A DNA stretch of 64,000 nucleotides from Pontiellaceae bacterium B12227 (lineage in GTDB: Bacteria > Verrucomicrobiota > Kiritimatiellia > Kiritimatiellales > Pontiellaceae): the NCBI GenBank assembly GCA_029432775.1, contig JAROAZ010000001.1:248001-312000 (forward strand). The letters are read 5' to 3'. A model generated the notes under the pieces. It was not told the DNA's origin and did not search any database. It saw only the letters and a list, made by a program, of their open reading frames with translations. The position numbers and the translations under genes are program-made. Shown piece by piece: positions 37,681-47,091 of the stretch (the first letter of the stretch is position 1; each line of letters begins with the position of its first letter).

Positions 37681-40152
37681 CTAGTTCCTAAGTGAGATTA
37701 CCAAATCTATTATCCAACTGCCCGCCGGCAACTCAAAATTGTTATCGTCCACCGGCTTGTCGTTGAGTTTGATTTCAAAAGGTTCGAATTGGGAAAGCTT
37801 AACGGCGGCAGAGGCGTTTTCGGGAACGGTAACGCTCCAGCGAATGGAAGCGCCTTCGCGTTTCCAATGGCTGGAAATGAGTCCGCGGGGAGAGCGATGA
37901 TTGACCTTCACCCACTCCAGTCCCGGCAGGAAACAGGGCTTGAGGATGAAGTGTTTGAAACCGGGCTGTTCCGGATCGGGGCGGATGCCGCCAAGGCTTT
38001 CGTGAAAGGTTACCGCAAAGCCGCTTTGCATCGGGTGGTTGAACGAGTTGCGCTGATAGCGTTCACCTGCGGGCCAATCCATGGGCACTTCCGGCCAGGT
38101 GGTCAGACCGTGCGCTTCCGTCAGAAAGGCCAGGCTTGGAAAATCGGTATTCCCCCAAAGCCGACGGGTTGCTTCTCCAAAGCCATAGTCGTTGAGTGCG
38201 GTGTAGAGGTGGCGATGGCCGAGCATGCCCGAAGTGTAGTGCCCACTGGATTGCTCTATGATCAACCGGTTCAATCCCGTTGCTACTTCCCCTTCTTTAA
38301 CTTTAGGAACGAGTCCGATATTCAGTGCCATAGCCGTAGCCGTTTGCGATCCGTAATCATACGTATCGCGGTCCATAAATTTTTCATTGAAGGCGGTTTT
38401 AATATCTTCCGCCAGCTTTCGGTATTTTGTTTCCGCGCCGGTTTTTCCCATCAACCCGGCCATCCGTTCCATGGCTATTGCGGACTGATAATAGAGAGCA
38501 CTGGCCGTGAGGTTCGGCGGGGTATCCATTTCTTTATTCCCGCCCGGCGGGCACCAGTCGCCATAGGCAAACCCTTCTTTAATCAGGCATTTGTTTACCT
38601 CGTGCCCCTGCAGATAATCCATATAGTCGGCCATCATCGGCCAGGCATTGAGCGCGGTCTCACGGTCACCGCAGTAGAGCCAGTTAAACCACGGCACCAA
38701 CACCACCGCCATCCCCCAATCGGGACGGGCCTGCCCGCAAAGCCGTTTGCCACAGGCAATGTTTGCCGGCGCGCGCGGATCTCTGGGCGGGATATCCCCT
38801 TCGGCATAATGCCGGGGAACCGGAATCGAGGCGCCGAGTACCGTCTTAAAATCTTCGATGTGTTTTCGCCACAGGCTGCGGGCATCATAATTCATAGAGA
38901 TCGTTTCGGCCACGGCATGCATGTCGCCCAACCAGGCGCACCGTTCCCGGTGCGGGCAATCGGACAGCAGGCCCTGCAGGTTGCCTTCGATGGTGCGCAG
39001 CGACACTTCGTAAAATTTATTCAGTATCGGGTCGGAACACTCGAAATGGCCGATCCGTTCCAGATCGGAGCGAACCAGCCAGCCCGTAAAATCAGCGAGT
39101 GCGGGTTTCTTCGACAACCCGGCAACCTGTGCGTAACGGAACCCGTGATAGGTAAAGCACGGCTCCCACTCCTCCACACCGCCGCCCTTGCAGACATAGA
39201 TATCGGTCTGGTCGGCGGATGTGACGTGTACGCCGGTTGAAGCGGTATCGATCGCCTTGCCGTCCGGCATCAGCAGCTCGGCAAATCGCATGGTGATTTT
39301 GGTGCCGCGCGGTTCGCGCACCCGCAGCTGCAGCCAGCCGCCAATGTTTTCACCGAGATCGACAATCCACTCCCCGTCCGCAGCCGGCAGGATCGCGACC
39401 GGCCGGATGGCCCGCACCTTGCGGATCGGCTCAAGCCGTTGCTCAACGAGGTTGGTGGTCGGCGGCTCCATCTCGCGGACAGGCTTCCAATACTTGGAAT
39501 TGAAATCCGGTTCGCTCCAGCCCGGCAGTTCGCGTCGGGCATCGTAGGTTTCACCTGCGTAAATGTTGTCAAACACCACCGGGCTCTGATGCGCCTGCCA
39601 GTGCTCATCCGTCAGCACCCGCTGCGACGCCCCGTCGGTGAATTTAATCACCAGCACCATTTTTGCGCGCGGCGGGCCATAAGCGAGGCCTCCGCCAAAA
39701 GCAAAGTTTTGGCCGTAAAAACCGTTGCCCAACATCAGGCCGATCGCATTGGAGCCGGACCTAATCTGTTCGGTTACATCATGGACCACATAGAAGGCGC
39801 GCTTTTCATAGGAGGTCGGCGCCGGATCGAGTACGCGGTCGCCGATTTTTTGGCCATTGAGATAAAGCTCGTGAAGCCCCAGCCCGCAGACATAGGCCGT
39901 GGCCGTCTGCACTTTTTTATTAATGGAAAATTCACGGCGCAACAGGGACGACGGAAAAGAACGGCGCTGAACCGGCTCCGTTTGATTGATGTACAGCGAG
40001 GCCCGTTCGGCAAAGGCGGGATCCCGCTGGTCATCGGTGAATCCGATCCACCGAGCCTCGTTCCACATCGGCACAGCACCTTTTTCCGCCGCCTGCGTCA
40101 TCAGCCCTCCGACACAGAGCGCAACTGCGAATATACGAAACCACTGCATCAT
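37681..40152 (-). CDS. Secreted GH78 alpha-L-rhamnosidase
   Basis: 823 residues with signal peptide (ALCVGGLMTQAA). Domain layout of GH78 without the first sandwich of the 23943 gene. Signature SDCPHRERCAWLGD at about residue 397, with the expected acidic residues. C-terminal sandwich with LISSHWKREG as in the paralogue (LSSHWKR-type segment). The start overlaps the upstream stop by ATGA (40149-40152). It probably removes rhamnose side groups after desulfation. Two TTCCA-N5-TGGAA palindromes are inside. Confidence 0.9.
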   Translation of the reverse strand: MMQWFRIFAVALCVGGLMTQAAEKGAVPMWNEARWIGFTDDQRDPAFAERASLYINQTEPVQRRSFPSSLLRREFSINKKVQTATAYVCGLGLHELYLNGQKIGDRVLDPAPTSYEKRAFYVVHDVTEQIRSGSNAIGLMLGNGFYGQNFAFGGGLAYGPPRAKMVLVIKFTDGASQRVLTDEHWQAHQSPVVFDNIYAGETYDARRELPGWSEPDFNSKYWKPVREMEPPTTNLVEQRLEPIRKVRAIRPVAILPAADGEWIVDLGENIGGWLQLRVREPRGTKITMRFAELLMPDGKAIDTASTGVHVTSADQTDIYVCKGGGVEEWEPCFTYHGFRYAQVAGLSKKPALADFTGWLVRSDLERIGHFECSDPILNKFYEVSLRTIEGNLQGLLSDCPHRERCAWLGDMHAVAETISMNYDARSLWRKHIEDFKTVLGASIPVPRHYAEGDIPPRDPRAPANIACGKRLCGQARPDWGMAVVLVPWFNWLYCGDRETALNAWPMMADYMDYLQGHEVNKCLIKEGFAYGDWCPPGGNKEMDTPPNLTASALYYQSAIAMERMAGLMGKTGAETKYRKLAEDIKTAFNEKFMDRDTYDYGSQTATAMALNIGLVPKVKEGEVATGLNRLIIEQSSGHYTSGMLGHRHLYTALNDYGFGEATRRLWGNTDFPSLAFLTEAHGLTTWPEVPMDWPAGERYQRNSFNHPMQSGFAVTFHESLGGIRPDPEQPGFKHFILKPCFLPGLEWVKVNHRSPRGLISSHWKREGASIRWSVTVPENASAAVKLSQFEPFEIKLNDKPVDDNNFELPAGSWIIDLVISLRN

Positions 40153-43100
40153 GGCAGCTCCACGAGTACACGGTAGAAACCGTTGGTTGAAGGTGTTCCG
40201 CTTGCGAAGAACACAGTCTGATCGGAGCCCAGCGGCCCGGCGCTTTCAACGGTTCCCCAACTGGTCGGCTTCAGGCTTTCCGTCCATTGCAATGAATAAA
40301 GCCGACCGGCCTTTCCATCGACCTGTACCGGGATTTGTGAGCCATCGACAACAAACTTGTTTTCTGCCGGATCAAGCCAATCGGTGCCTGCAATAATTTC
40401 CGCCCAATCGTCGAAACCATCGCCGTCCGCGTCACCGTTGGCGGAACGGATCCAGTCGATCTCAAAGGTGGCCCCTTCGGATCCGATCGGATCGACCCGA
40501 AGTTTGTCGATGATGTTTCCATCCCAGCCGGATGTTCCAGCCATTGGAAACTCGATCACCTGCCACGTTCCGTTGTTCGTGTACTGCTTCGTAATCAAGT
40601 TGCCGACAAACCCGCCCCCTTCGGGAGCCCAGTATAGCTGGACTCCCGCATTGGCACTGGCCCGCATCCGTAATGTGACGGCTGGCACAGGCGCGGAATC
40701 AAAACCGACCTCGTGATTTTCAAAGTGCGGATCGCCGGAGGTCGTCGTTCCTTGAACAGCCCCGTTGGACACCATAAATCCGGTCATGTTTTTGGGATTG
40801 GTGTGCCACCCCTCAAAATCATCGTCGGCATTAAAATGGAAGGCCATGTCCGCAGGATCATTCGGATCGCGGGAATGGATATTTTCCTCCCCGTCGGTCA
40901 TGCCGTCGCCATCCGTGTCGAGCCTGGGTACGGATGTAATATATTCCCCGCCGGCATCCAGCACCGCCACTTCGAGCACCTGCGTATTATAATATCCCGA
41001 GCTGGGCTGGAAACGGATCTGCGCCACCGGCGCGCCGGGATTGATCGGAATTTCGAACGTGCGTTCCACATTGTCGTGCGTGACCGCAAAGCCGACGGAT
41101 TGTGCGATCAGCCATTCCGTGTCGCCGGGAAACTTCCACCAGATGCGTCCATCGCCATAGCTCTGCGAGGTCATCGTGACCCGCACCTTCGCGGGAACCG
41201 GTTCCGCCGAAAGGTCGGGGCTGTCGAGCGCGGGAAGGAAGCTGTTGGAAACCATCTTTAATCGCCCGCCCGTACCATCCTGCACCCATACGCCATGGTT
41301 CGGCGTCCACCCTTCAAACGTTGGCGGAACATAGTTCGGATTATAAATCGGCACCAGTGCTTCCGAGTCGGTGATGTGCTGCGTGATCAACGCATCCAGC
41401 GAAGCCACCAGCGCGGGATGGTCGTCCGCCAGGTTGTTCTCCTCGCCGGGATCATCCGCAATATTGTAAAGCTCGTAGCGGTGAACATCCTGCCCGCCGC
41501 CACCATGGTAAAAGCGGATCAACTTCCAGTCATCCTGCCGTACCCACACCCCGGGAAAGGTTCCGGTCGAGGGCGGGGACTGGGGAAACTGAACAAAGAC
41601 CGTGTTGCCGTTGGAAGGCGCCTGCCCCAACAGCGAAGGCACCAGCGAGGTCGAATCCAGCGCATATCCGTCGTAGGGCTCCAGGTCGAGCATGTCCAGC
41701 ACCGTGGCATAGATATCCATATTGTTGACGTTGTTGCTGTTGACGGTTCCGCCCGCCACCTGCCCCGGCCAATCCACGATAAAGGGGACGTGTGAGCCGC
41801 CGTCCCAGATGCAGGCCTTGCCGGCGCGCGACGGCCAGTTGTCGGTCGGCACGGCTAGGTCTTCGGCGATCCAGCTATACATCCAACCGCCGTTGTCGCC
41901 GGTAAAAAAGATGATGGTATCGTCGGTCAGCCCCAGCTCTTCGAGCTTGTCGAGCACTAGGCCAACCCCATCATCCATCACTTCGATCATGGCCGCCATC
42001 GTCGGGCTGTCCTGCCGTCCTTCCGAACCGGAAAGGCCAACATATTTTGAACGGATATCCGGCTTGGCCTGGAATGGCCCATGGACATCGTACCACCACA
42101 TGTTCATCAGGAAGGGTTGGTGGCGGTTGTCTTCGATAAAGTCCTCCGCCCAGGCCGCCAGTATGTCGTTAACGTGATCGTCTGTCTCGACCGGAGAACC
42201 GTCCGGCCAAGTGGCGGGAATATTGGAATCGGCCGAAAAGGGAGCAAAGTAGCCGCCGGGCGGGCCCGAATGCTGGCGGCCGCCGACAACAAAATCAAAG
42301 CCTTGGTTTTCGGGAATATATTCATCCTTGCCCAGATGCCACTTCCCGAGAAAAGCGGTCGAGTAGCCCGTCTGCTTCATCAGCTCGGCATAGGTGACAT
42401 AGGCATTCGGCAAACGGGTGCGCGTGCCGGCCGAAGTGGAAGGAAGATAAGAATTGGCAGTCGTCCCAACGCCCGGATCGAGAACCACATTATCCGAATG
42501 GCCATTCGGCGTGTTAAAGCGTACGCGTGCCGGATAAAGTCCCGTCAAAACGCCCGCGCGCGTCGGCGAGCAGAGCGGATTGGCCGAATGGGCATTCGGG
42601 AAATTCATCCCCGCTGCCGCCAGGCGTTCGACGTTCGGTGTCTGGTAATAGTCGCCGCCGTTCACGGTCACATCGCGCCAGCCCAGATCGTCGGCCATCA
42701 TGACAATCACATTCGGGCGGTTACCGCTTTCGCCAACAGCGATACGATCAAAACGAATTTCCGCCCCCGAGGATTCCCCGTTGGGCAGATCAATACGGAG
42801 CTGTTTCAGCGTCCCGTGCCAGTTCGAGCGAACCGACATGTCGATTTCATAAAGGGTATAGCCCGGATCATTCGTCACGACCGTGAAGTCAACCGAGTTT
42901 CCGATAAAGGACGGATCTTCCAAGGTCTGGAAAAACACCGCAGCGGTCTCGTTCGAGGAACCGTTCTTTGCCTTCACGTAGACCCGCGATATTCCGGTTA
43001 GATCAAGTCCCAGATTATCAGGTGAAATAATCTGGGGATCATTGCCTGCGGCAACCACCACATAGTCGCCACCCGCCACCGCATCGCTTGTTGTTCCCGC

Positions 43101-43937
43101 AGCCGACCAGCCCTCCCGGTCGCCATCGATATTGAAGATCCAGCGCAAACAGGAAACCACGCTCAGGTTTTCGTTATAAAGATCCGCCAGTTCCTGATCC
43201 GAAAGCGCGGTATCGTAAATACGGATATCGTCCATGCGGCCATCGAACGACAAACCGGCGCTTGAGGCAACCCCCGTCGGAACACCGGCTATCAGATCCG
43301 TTGTTGTTCCAATGGTTCCCACATTGTGAGAGGCACTATCAGTTACAGCAGCCACACCCGTTGCAGACAGCATAGCATTCGTGAACGGAATCGCCGTCAC
43401 CTGGATCGATCCGTCGGTGGCTGTTCCCGGATTGGATGAAGCCTGATAGCGCAGGGCAACGAGATACCACTGCTCCGCTCCAAGCACCGAAGCCGATGTG
43501 CCTGTTGCGACCTTGTTTACCCCATCACCGGCAAACACCCGCAGCTTCCCGTTTTGCTTTTTAAAATTAAAACCGGAGGTCATCGCGCCAAAAGCATCAC
43601 CGTCGCTACAGTCGAGAATCCGTTCGTTTTCGTCGAACCCTTCGGGAGAAAAGCGAATCCAGACGGTGGCCGTAAAATTGCCTGCCGGAATCCGCTGGTT
43701 TCCGGCTCCGAGATTGATCGAGTCGTTGTCGCCTTCCGAAAACTCAAGCGACCCCGCAATCATTCCGTCCCGACCGCGCAGCAGCTCGGTCGAAGAAGCG
43801 TCAGCACTTCCGGCACTGTCAACGATAGCCTCATGCTGGAACGTCTCGTCCAGTCGATAGTGATGAATCAAAGCCGCATCCGCGCATAACGCGCATGCAG
43901 CCATAATGATCAAACCGTTGGTGAGTTTAAGTATCAT
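40149..43937 (-). CDS. Multidomain secreted sulfatase: LamG-like, sandwich, sulfatase, sandwich
   Basis: 1262 residues. Signal peptide, then a LamG/concanavalin-like domain (residues about 22-265: LIHHYRLDETF, FTATVWIRFSP, GRMDDIRIYDTALSDQELADLYNE), the usual architecture of glycan-binding lectin-like domains. Then a locus sandwich (IFNIDGDREGW), the sulfatase core from NVIVMMADDLGWRDVTVNG with C-S-P-T-R at about residue 455 and FTGDNGG, another sandwich (HFNADDDFEGW to FEIDWIRSANG) and the tail VDGKAGRLYSLQWTESL. Such fusion targets the sulfatase to its polymer. AAGGA 7 bp upstream of the start. It follows the protease gene by 10 bp. Confidence 0.9.
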   Translation of the reverse strand: MILKLTNGLIIMAACALCADAALIHHYRLDETFQHEAIVDSAGSADASSTELLRGRDGMIAGSLEFSEGDNDSINLGAGNQRIPAGNFTATVWIRFSPEGFDENERILDCSDGDAFGAMTSGFNFKKQNGKLRVFAGDGVNKVATGTSASVLGAEQWYLVALRYQASSNPGTATDGSIQVTAIPFTNAMLSATGVAAVTDSASHNVGTIGTTTDLIAGVPTGVASSAGLSFDGRMDDIRIYDTALSDQELADLYNENLSVVSCLRWIFNIDGDREGWSAAGTTSDAVAGGDYVVVAAGNDPQIISPDNLGLDLTGISRVYVKAKNGSSNETAAVFFQTLEDPSFIGNSVDFTVVTNDPGYTLYEIDMSVRSNWHGTLKQLRIDLPNGESSGAEIRFDRIAVGESGNRPNVIVMMADDLGWRDVTVNGGDYYQTPNVERLAAAGMNFPNAHSANPLCSPTRAGVLTGLYPARVRFNTPNGHSDNVVLDPGVGTTANSYLPSTSAGTRTRLPNAYVTYAELMKQTGYSTAFLGKWHLGKDEYIPENQGFDFVVGGRQHSGPPGGYFAPFSADSNIPATWPDGSPVETDDHVNDILAAWAEDFIEDNRHQPFLMNMWWYDVHGPFQAKPDIRSKYVGLSGSEGRQDSPTMAAMIEVMDDGVGLVLDKLEELGLTDDTIIFFTGDNGGWMYSWIAEDLAVPTDNWPSRAGKACIWDGGSHVPFIVDWPGQVAGGTVNSNNVNNMDIYATVLDMLDLEPYDGYALDSTSLVPSLLGQAPSNGNTVFVQFPQSPPSTGTFPGVWVRQDDWKLIRFYHGGGGQDVHRYELYNIADDPGEENNLADDHPALVASLDALITQHITDSEALVPIYNPNYVPPTFEGWTPNHGVWVQDGTGGRLKMVSNSFLPALDSPDLSAEPVPAKVRVTMTSQSYGDGRIWWKFPGDTEWLIAQSVGFAVTHDNVERTFEIPINPGAPVAQIRFQPSSGYYNTQVLEVAVLDAGGEYITSVPRLDTDGDGMTDGEENIHSRDPNDPADMAFHFNADDDFEGWHTNPKNMTGFMVSNGAVQGTTTSGDPHFENHEVGFDSAPVPAVTLRMRASANAGVQLYWAPEGGGFVGNLITKQYTNNGTWQVIEFPMAGTSGWDGNIIDKLRVDPIGSEGATFEIDWIRSANGDADGDGFDDWAEIIAGTDWLDPAENKFVVDGSQIPVQVDGKAGRLYSLQWTESLKPTSWGTVESAGPLGSDQTVFFASGTPSTNGFYRVLVELP

Positions 43938-43947
43938 CCAATATTCC

Positions 43948-46782
43948 TTATGGCCATTCCACGAGCACGCGGAAGTATTCGGTGGGTTCGGTTGTTGTAT
44001 TCGTAAAGATGATGGTTTGGTCCGCTCCCAGCGGACCGCAGGTATCTATCGTGTTCCATTGCGGCACGAAAAGGTTGGTGCTGTTCTGGAGGGCATAAAG
44101 CCGCCCGGCCTTGCCGTCCACTTCAACTCCCAGCGGGGCCATGTCGACCAGGAAGGCATTCTCCGAAGCGTTTATACGATCAGTTCCAATCAGGAATTCC
44201 TCCCAGTCGAGGAAACCGTCGTTGTCGGAATCTTCGTCAAGATAATCCGGAATAGCATCTGCATCCGAGTCCCCTGTGCCTTCAACGGCATCCGTGAAGC
44301 CATCATAGTCTGCATCGCCGTTCACTGCACGAATCCAGTCGATTTCAAAATCAGCGCCGGCGGAACCAATCGGATCGACCCGCAACCGGTTGATCCGCTT
44401 GCCGTCCCATTCCGCATTTCCAGCCATATCAAACTCGAGCACTTGCCAGTTTCCCGAACCGGTGTAGGTTGCATCGAGATGGGTCCATGGCCCCCCTTCC
44501 GGATACCAGTACAGTTGCGTATCCGCATTTGCTGTTGCGCGAATGCGGATGGTTACTTCAGGAACCTGCTCTCCTAAAAAGGAAAAAGAATGGTTCTCGA
44601 AATGCGGGTCCGGAGTCATGGTTGTTCCCTGAACCATTCCATTGGAAACCACCAGGTTGGTCATGTTCTTTGGATTCACGTTCCAGTTTTCAAAATCGCC
44701 GTCTGTATTGAAATGGAAGGCCAGGTCGTTCGGTTCGGTGTGCTCGCGGCCAGCGGCCGCTTCCGCCGCATCGTCCATGCCGTCACCATCAGACTCCGTG
44801 TCGGCAAATTCGGGCAGCCCGTCTTCGTCGGCATCGCCGTAACCGTCCATCGCATCCGTAAGGCCGTCCCCGTCATAATCGCCGTCGGTGACAACGATCC
44901 AGTCGATGGCAAACGTCTTATTCGCCGAGCTGGCTCCACTCATGGGATCCAACCGGAAACGGGTGATGGTCTTGGTGGTCCAGTTGGTATCGCCGGACAC
45001 ATCAAATTTCAACACCTGTGGTGTACTGTTGCCGGTATAGCCAACACCGACACTCCGCGCACCGACTATGGTGTTCGAGTCCGTATTGCCCCAGAATAAC
45101 TGGGCCGTACTGTTCACATCGGCCTGTATTCTAACCAGAATATTCGAGCCAGCCGACCCGGGAAAGCTGAGTCCGCTTCTGAAAAGCTGTGAATCACCAG
45201 AGGTCGCACGACCGTTCATCCAACCATTGGATACCGATTCATTTGAAATGTTGTTCACGTTCCATCCTTCAAAATCCCCGTCGGCGGAAAAACCAAAGAA
45301 GGGCAATGCCACTTCATCAAAAACAGGATCGAGCATATCGGGCAGGCCATCGCCATCCGCATCCTCCGAACCGGATTCTTCTGAGTTCGGAATACCGTCG
45401 TTGTCATAGTCCGTTGGATTGGATGTTTTCCATGCCGCCGCCGTTGGTGAAAAGGTTCTGATGGTCCGCGCATGATCTCGCGTTGCAGTACCTGATACGA
45501 TTCCGTTCCACGTTACATCCGGGTTGGAAAAAAATCCACTTTTGGCACCGACATAAGTCATGATCGAGCCTCGGGTGGAGCCACTGCCAACCGGATACTC
45601 GAAGTAATGCGCGTACGAATAGCTGTAAAGCCCTTTTAATAAAGTTTGTCCTGGCCCAGCGACGTCATTGTGCCCACACCCCAGATTATGTCCAAGCTCA
45701 TGCGGCATCACACCATTCGCCGTTGAATAGTCAGCAGCAGACCAGACGCCCCCGATTATGCCGACGCCATAGTCCGTTGTTTCACCAAATACGCAAACCA
45801 TGTCGGCGCCATAGGCATTGCGGTAACTATGCGCCTCATCCAATTGCCCATCCGTTGAACTGATCAGCCGATTCAATAACGTACTGGTCGAACCGTCATT
45901 CGCAGCTCCAGCAGCAGGATGCGACACCGGCGCAATGCCGAGCAGGTTTGCCGTTGTGCCGCACTCACTGCCCGACATATAACTGTTCAGCGTGCCGATC
46001 ATTGCGTTCGCCTTCGCGAGGATCGCACTCAGGCTGCCTGCTGTTTGAAGGGCTAAAGGGGTATAAACTACCAACACATCTACGGTGGTGTCCGTTCCGG
46101 CAAGAGCAATCGGCGTTTCACCTAAAACCTCCATGTACTCATCGCCATACCCCGCAATCCCTGAATGTACAGCCTGACAGGTGCCGCAGAAACCATCCGG
46201 CACATCGAGCGGCGCAAAACTTAATCCCCCCGACGGAGAGCCTGTCAGCTGGAACTCACCCCGTTCCGACAGCGTATAGCCATCAATGACATCATCTACC
46301 ATCGAGAGGGTAAAAACAGATTCCGGTTCGTCATCAATGCGCCCCGTCCAGCTGATCGCGCCGGCACCGGAGACGGTGTGCTCCGTAAACGTCACACCCA
46401 TCGACTCCCCATTCGGCAGCGCCAGTTCCATCCGCTGTTTTATACTGACGTCCGTGCGCGGGAGACCGCCTGACAGGAAAACCAGGGAGGAATCTGTTTT
46501 AAGATTTAAGGCAACCTGTCGGGAGGCCGCCGCGGCGGCCGATGGAATATCCGATTCCAAGAGTTTGGCCGACCTCGGCGGCTCAATAGATGCAGTCGTT
46601 TCCTCATCCGAAGCAGCATCAACAGCTTTCGGTGTCGGTAAAGCGCTACCAGCGAATAGCGTCGGTTGGGCAGATACCTGCAAGGTGCTTTTAACGTGTA
46701 CGTCCGCCGCCCTCTGACCCGCAAAGAACAGGACAGTCAGCATAACTACAGAAAAAATCGTGAATGGAATCTTGCGGTTCAT
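43948..46782 (-). CDS. Secreted metzincin (reprolysin-like) metalloprotease with sugar-binding-like modules
   Basis: 944 residues. Signal peptide-like N-terminus, propeptide-like region, then a catalytic domain with the zinc motif HELGHNLGCGHND at about residue 361 and a Met-turn GSIMTYVG at about 407, both diagnostic of metzincins of the M12B/reprolysin type. After it come DGDG segments, a sandwich (FSADGDFEGW), more Ca-binding-like repeats, a second sandwich (HFNTDGDFENW to FEIDWIRAVNG) and the tail VDGKAGRLYALQNSTNL. Being the first gene of the 15-gene run, behind operator site 46817, it is induced with the polysaccharide genes. It may release or process surface proteins, or attack algal wall protein; that is inference. 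Confidence 0.85.
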   Translation of the reverse strand: MNRKIPFTIFSVVMLTVLFFAGQRAADVHVKSTLQVSAQPTLFAGSALPTPKAVDAASDEETTASIEPPRSAKLLESDIPSAAAAASRQVALNLKTDSSLVFLSGGLPRTDVSIKQRMELALPNGESMGVTFTEHTVSGAGAISWTGRIDDEPESVFTLSMVDDVIDGYTLSERGEFQLTGSPSGGLSFAPLDVPDGFCGTCQAVHSGIAGYGDEYMEVLGETPIALAGTDTTVDVLVVYTPLALQTAGSLSAILAKANAMIGTLNSYMSGSECGTTANLLGIAPVSHPAAGAANDGSTSTLLNRLISSTDGQLDEAHSYRNAYGADMVCVFGETTDYGVGIIGGVWSAADYSTANGVMPHELGHNLGCGHNDVAGPGQTLLKGLYSYSYAHYFEYPVGSGSTRGSIMTYVGAKSGFFSNPDVTWNGIVSGTATRDHARTIRTFSPTAAAWKTSNPTDYDNDGIPNSEESGSEDADGDGLPDMLDPVFDEVALPFFGFSADGDFEGWNVNNISNESVSNGWMNGRATSGDSQLFRSGLSFPGSAGSNILVRIQADVNSTAQLFWGNTDSNTIVGARSVGVGYTGNSTPQVLKFDVSGDTNWTTKTITRFRLDPMSGASSANKTFAIDWIVVTDGDYDGDGLTDAMDGYGDADEDGLPEFADTESDGDGMDDAAEAAAGREHTEPNDLAFHFNTDGDFENWNVNPKNMTNLVVSNGMVQGTTMTPDPHFENHSFSFLGEQVPEVTIRIRATANADTQLYWYPEGGPWTHLDATYTGSGNWQVLEFDMAGNAEWDGKRINRLRVDPIGSAGADFEIDWIRAVNGDADYDGFTDAVEGTGDSDADAIPDYLDEDSDNDGFLDWEEFLIGTDRINASENAFLVDMAPLGVEVDGKAGRLYALQNSTNLFVPQWNTIDTCGPLGADQTIIFTNTTTEPTEYFRVLVEWP

Positions 46783-47012
46783 TTCATTTACTCACGCCAG
46801 ATAAGTCGTGTGATATTGTTTACAGTAGACCATTGAGAACAAATAGGCAATGTGAATCCAAGACAATTGCACTTCGGGATAGAGGAAATTTAGATGGTAT
46901 ACGGGACGTAAAGCCAACGAATGACCATTTGGGGGTCGGCAGCGATACCTGCGGCACCATTTTCAGTATTACACGTATCTCGATTGCTCCACACAAAGTT
47001 GGCCTATTTTAT
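46783..47012. other. Intergenic region between PEP-CTERM and metalloprotease genes
   Basis: This is most of a 309-bp gap between the minus-strand genes ending at 47092 and starting at 46782. It holds the operator near 46817-46830. The T-run/terminator structures are annotated separately at 47013-47067. No open frame of note was seen on either strand. Confidence 0.6.
46817..46830 (-). promoter_or_regulatory. LacI-type operator before the 15-gene run
   Basis: Minus-strand GTCTACTGTAAACA, containing a perfect TACTGTAAACA, about 35-48 bp before the start at 46782. GTTTAC-A-GTAgAC forms a 13-bp near-palindrome. A TTGCCT lies 17 bp further upstream of TACTGT, but the -10 is poor; promoter boundaries are uncertain. 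Confidence 0.6.
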
Positions 47013-47067
47013 AAAATCCCACCCGGATGGGACAAAAAAATACCCCGCCTTTCGGAAGCGGGGCATT
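47013..47067 (-). terminator. Rho-independent terminator, two hairpins in tandem
   Basis: Main stem 47039-47048 pairs with 47058-47067 (10 bp, one G-U, 9-nt loop) and is followed on the minus strand by a run of T residues (plus A run 47034-47040). A second weaker hairpin (TCCCA/TGGGA, 47017-47032) with TTTT follows. Both lie after the PEP-CTERM stop at 47092. Confidence 0.88.
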
Positions 47068-47091
47068 TCTGTAAAATTATTTTTTTTTGGA

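Noticed and set aside
45218-45232. ATCCAA-cca-TTGGAT as an eighteenth palindrome copy
   Set aside because: Outer base differs (A/T instead of T/A); listed apart to keep the count to exact matches.
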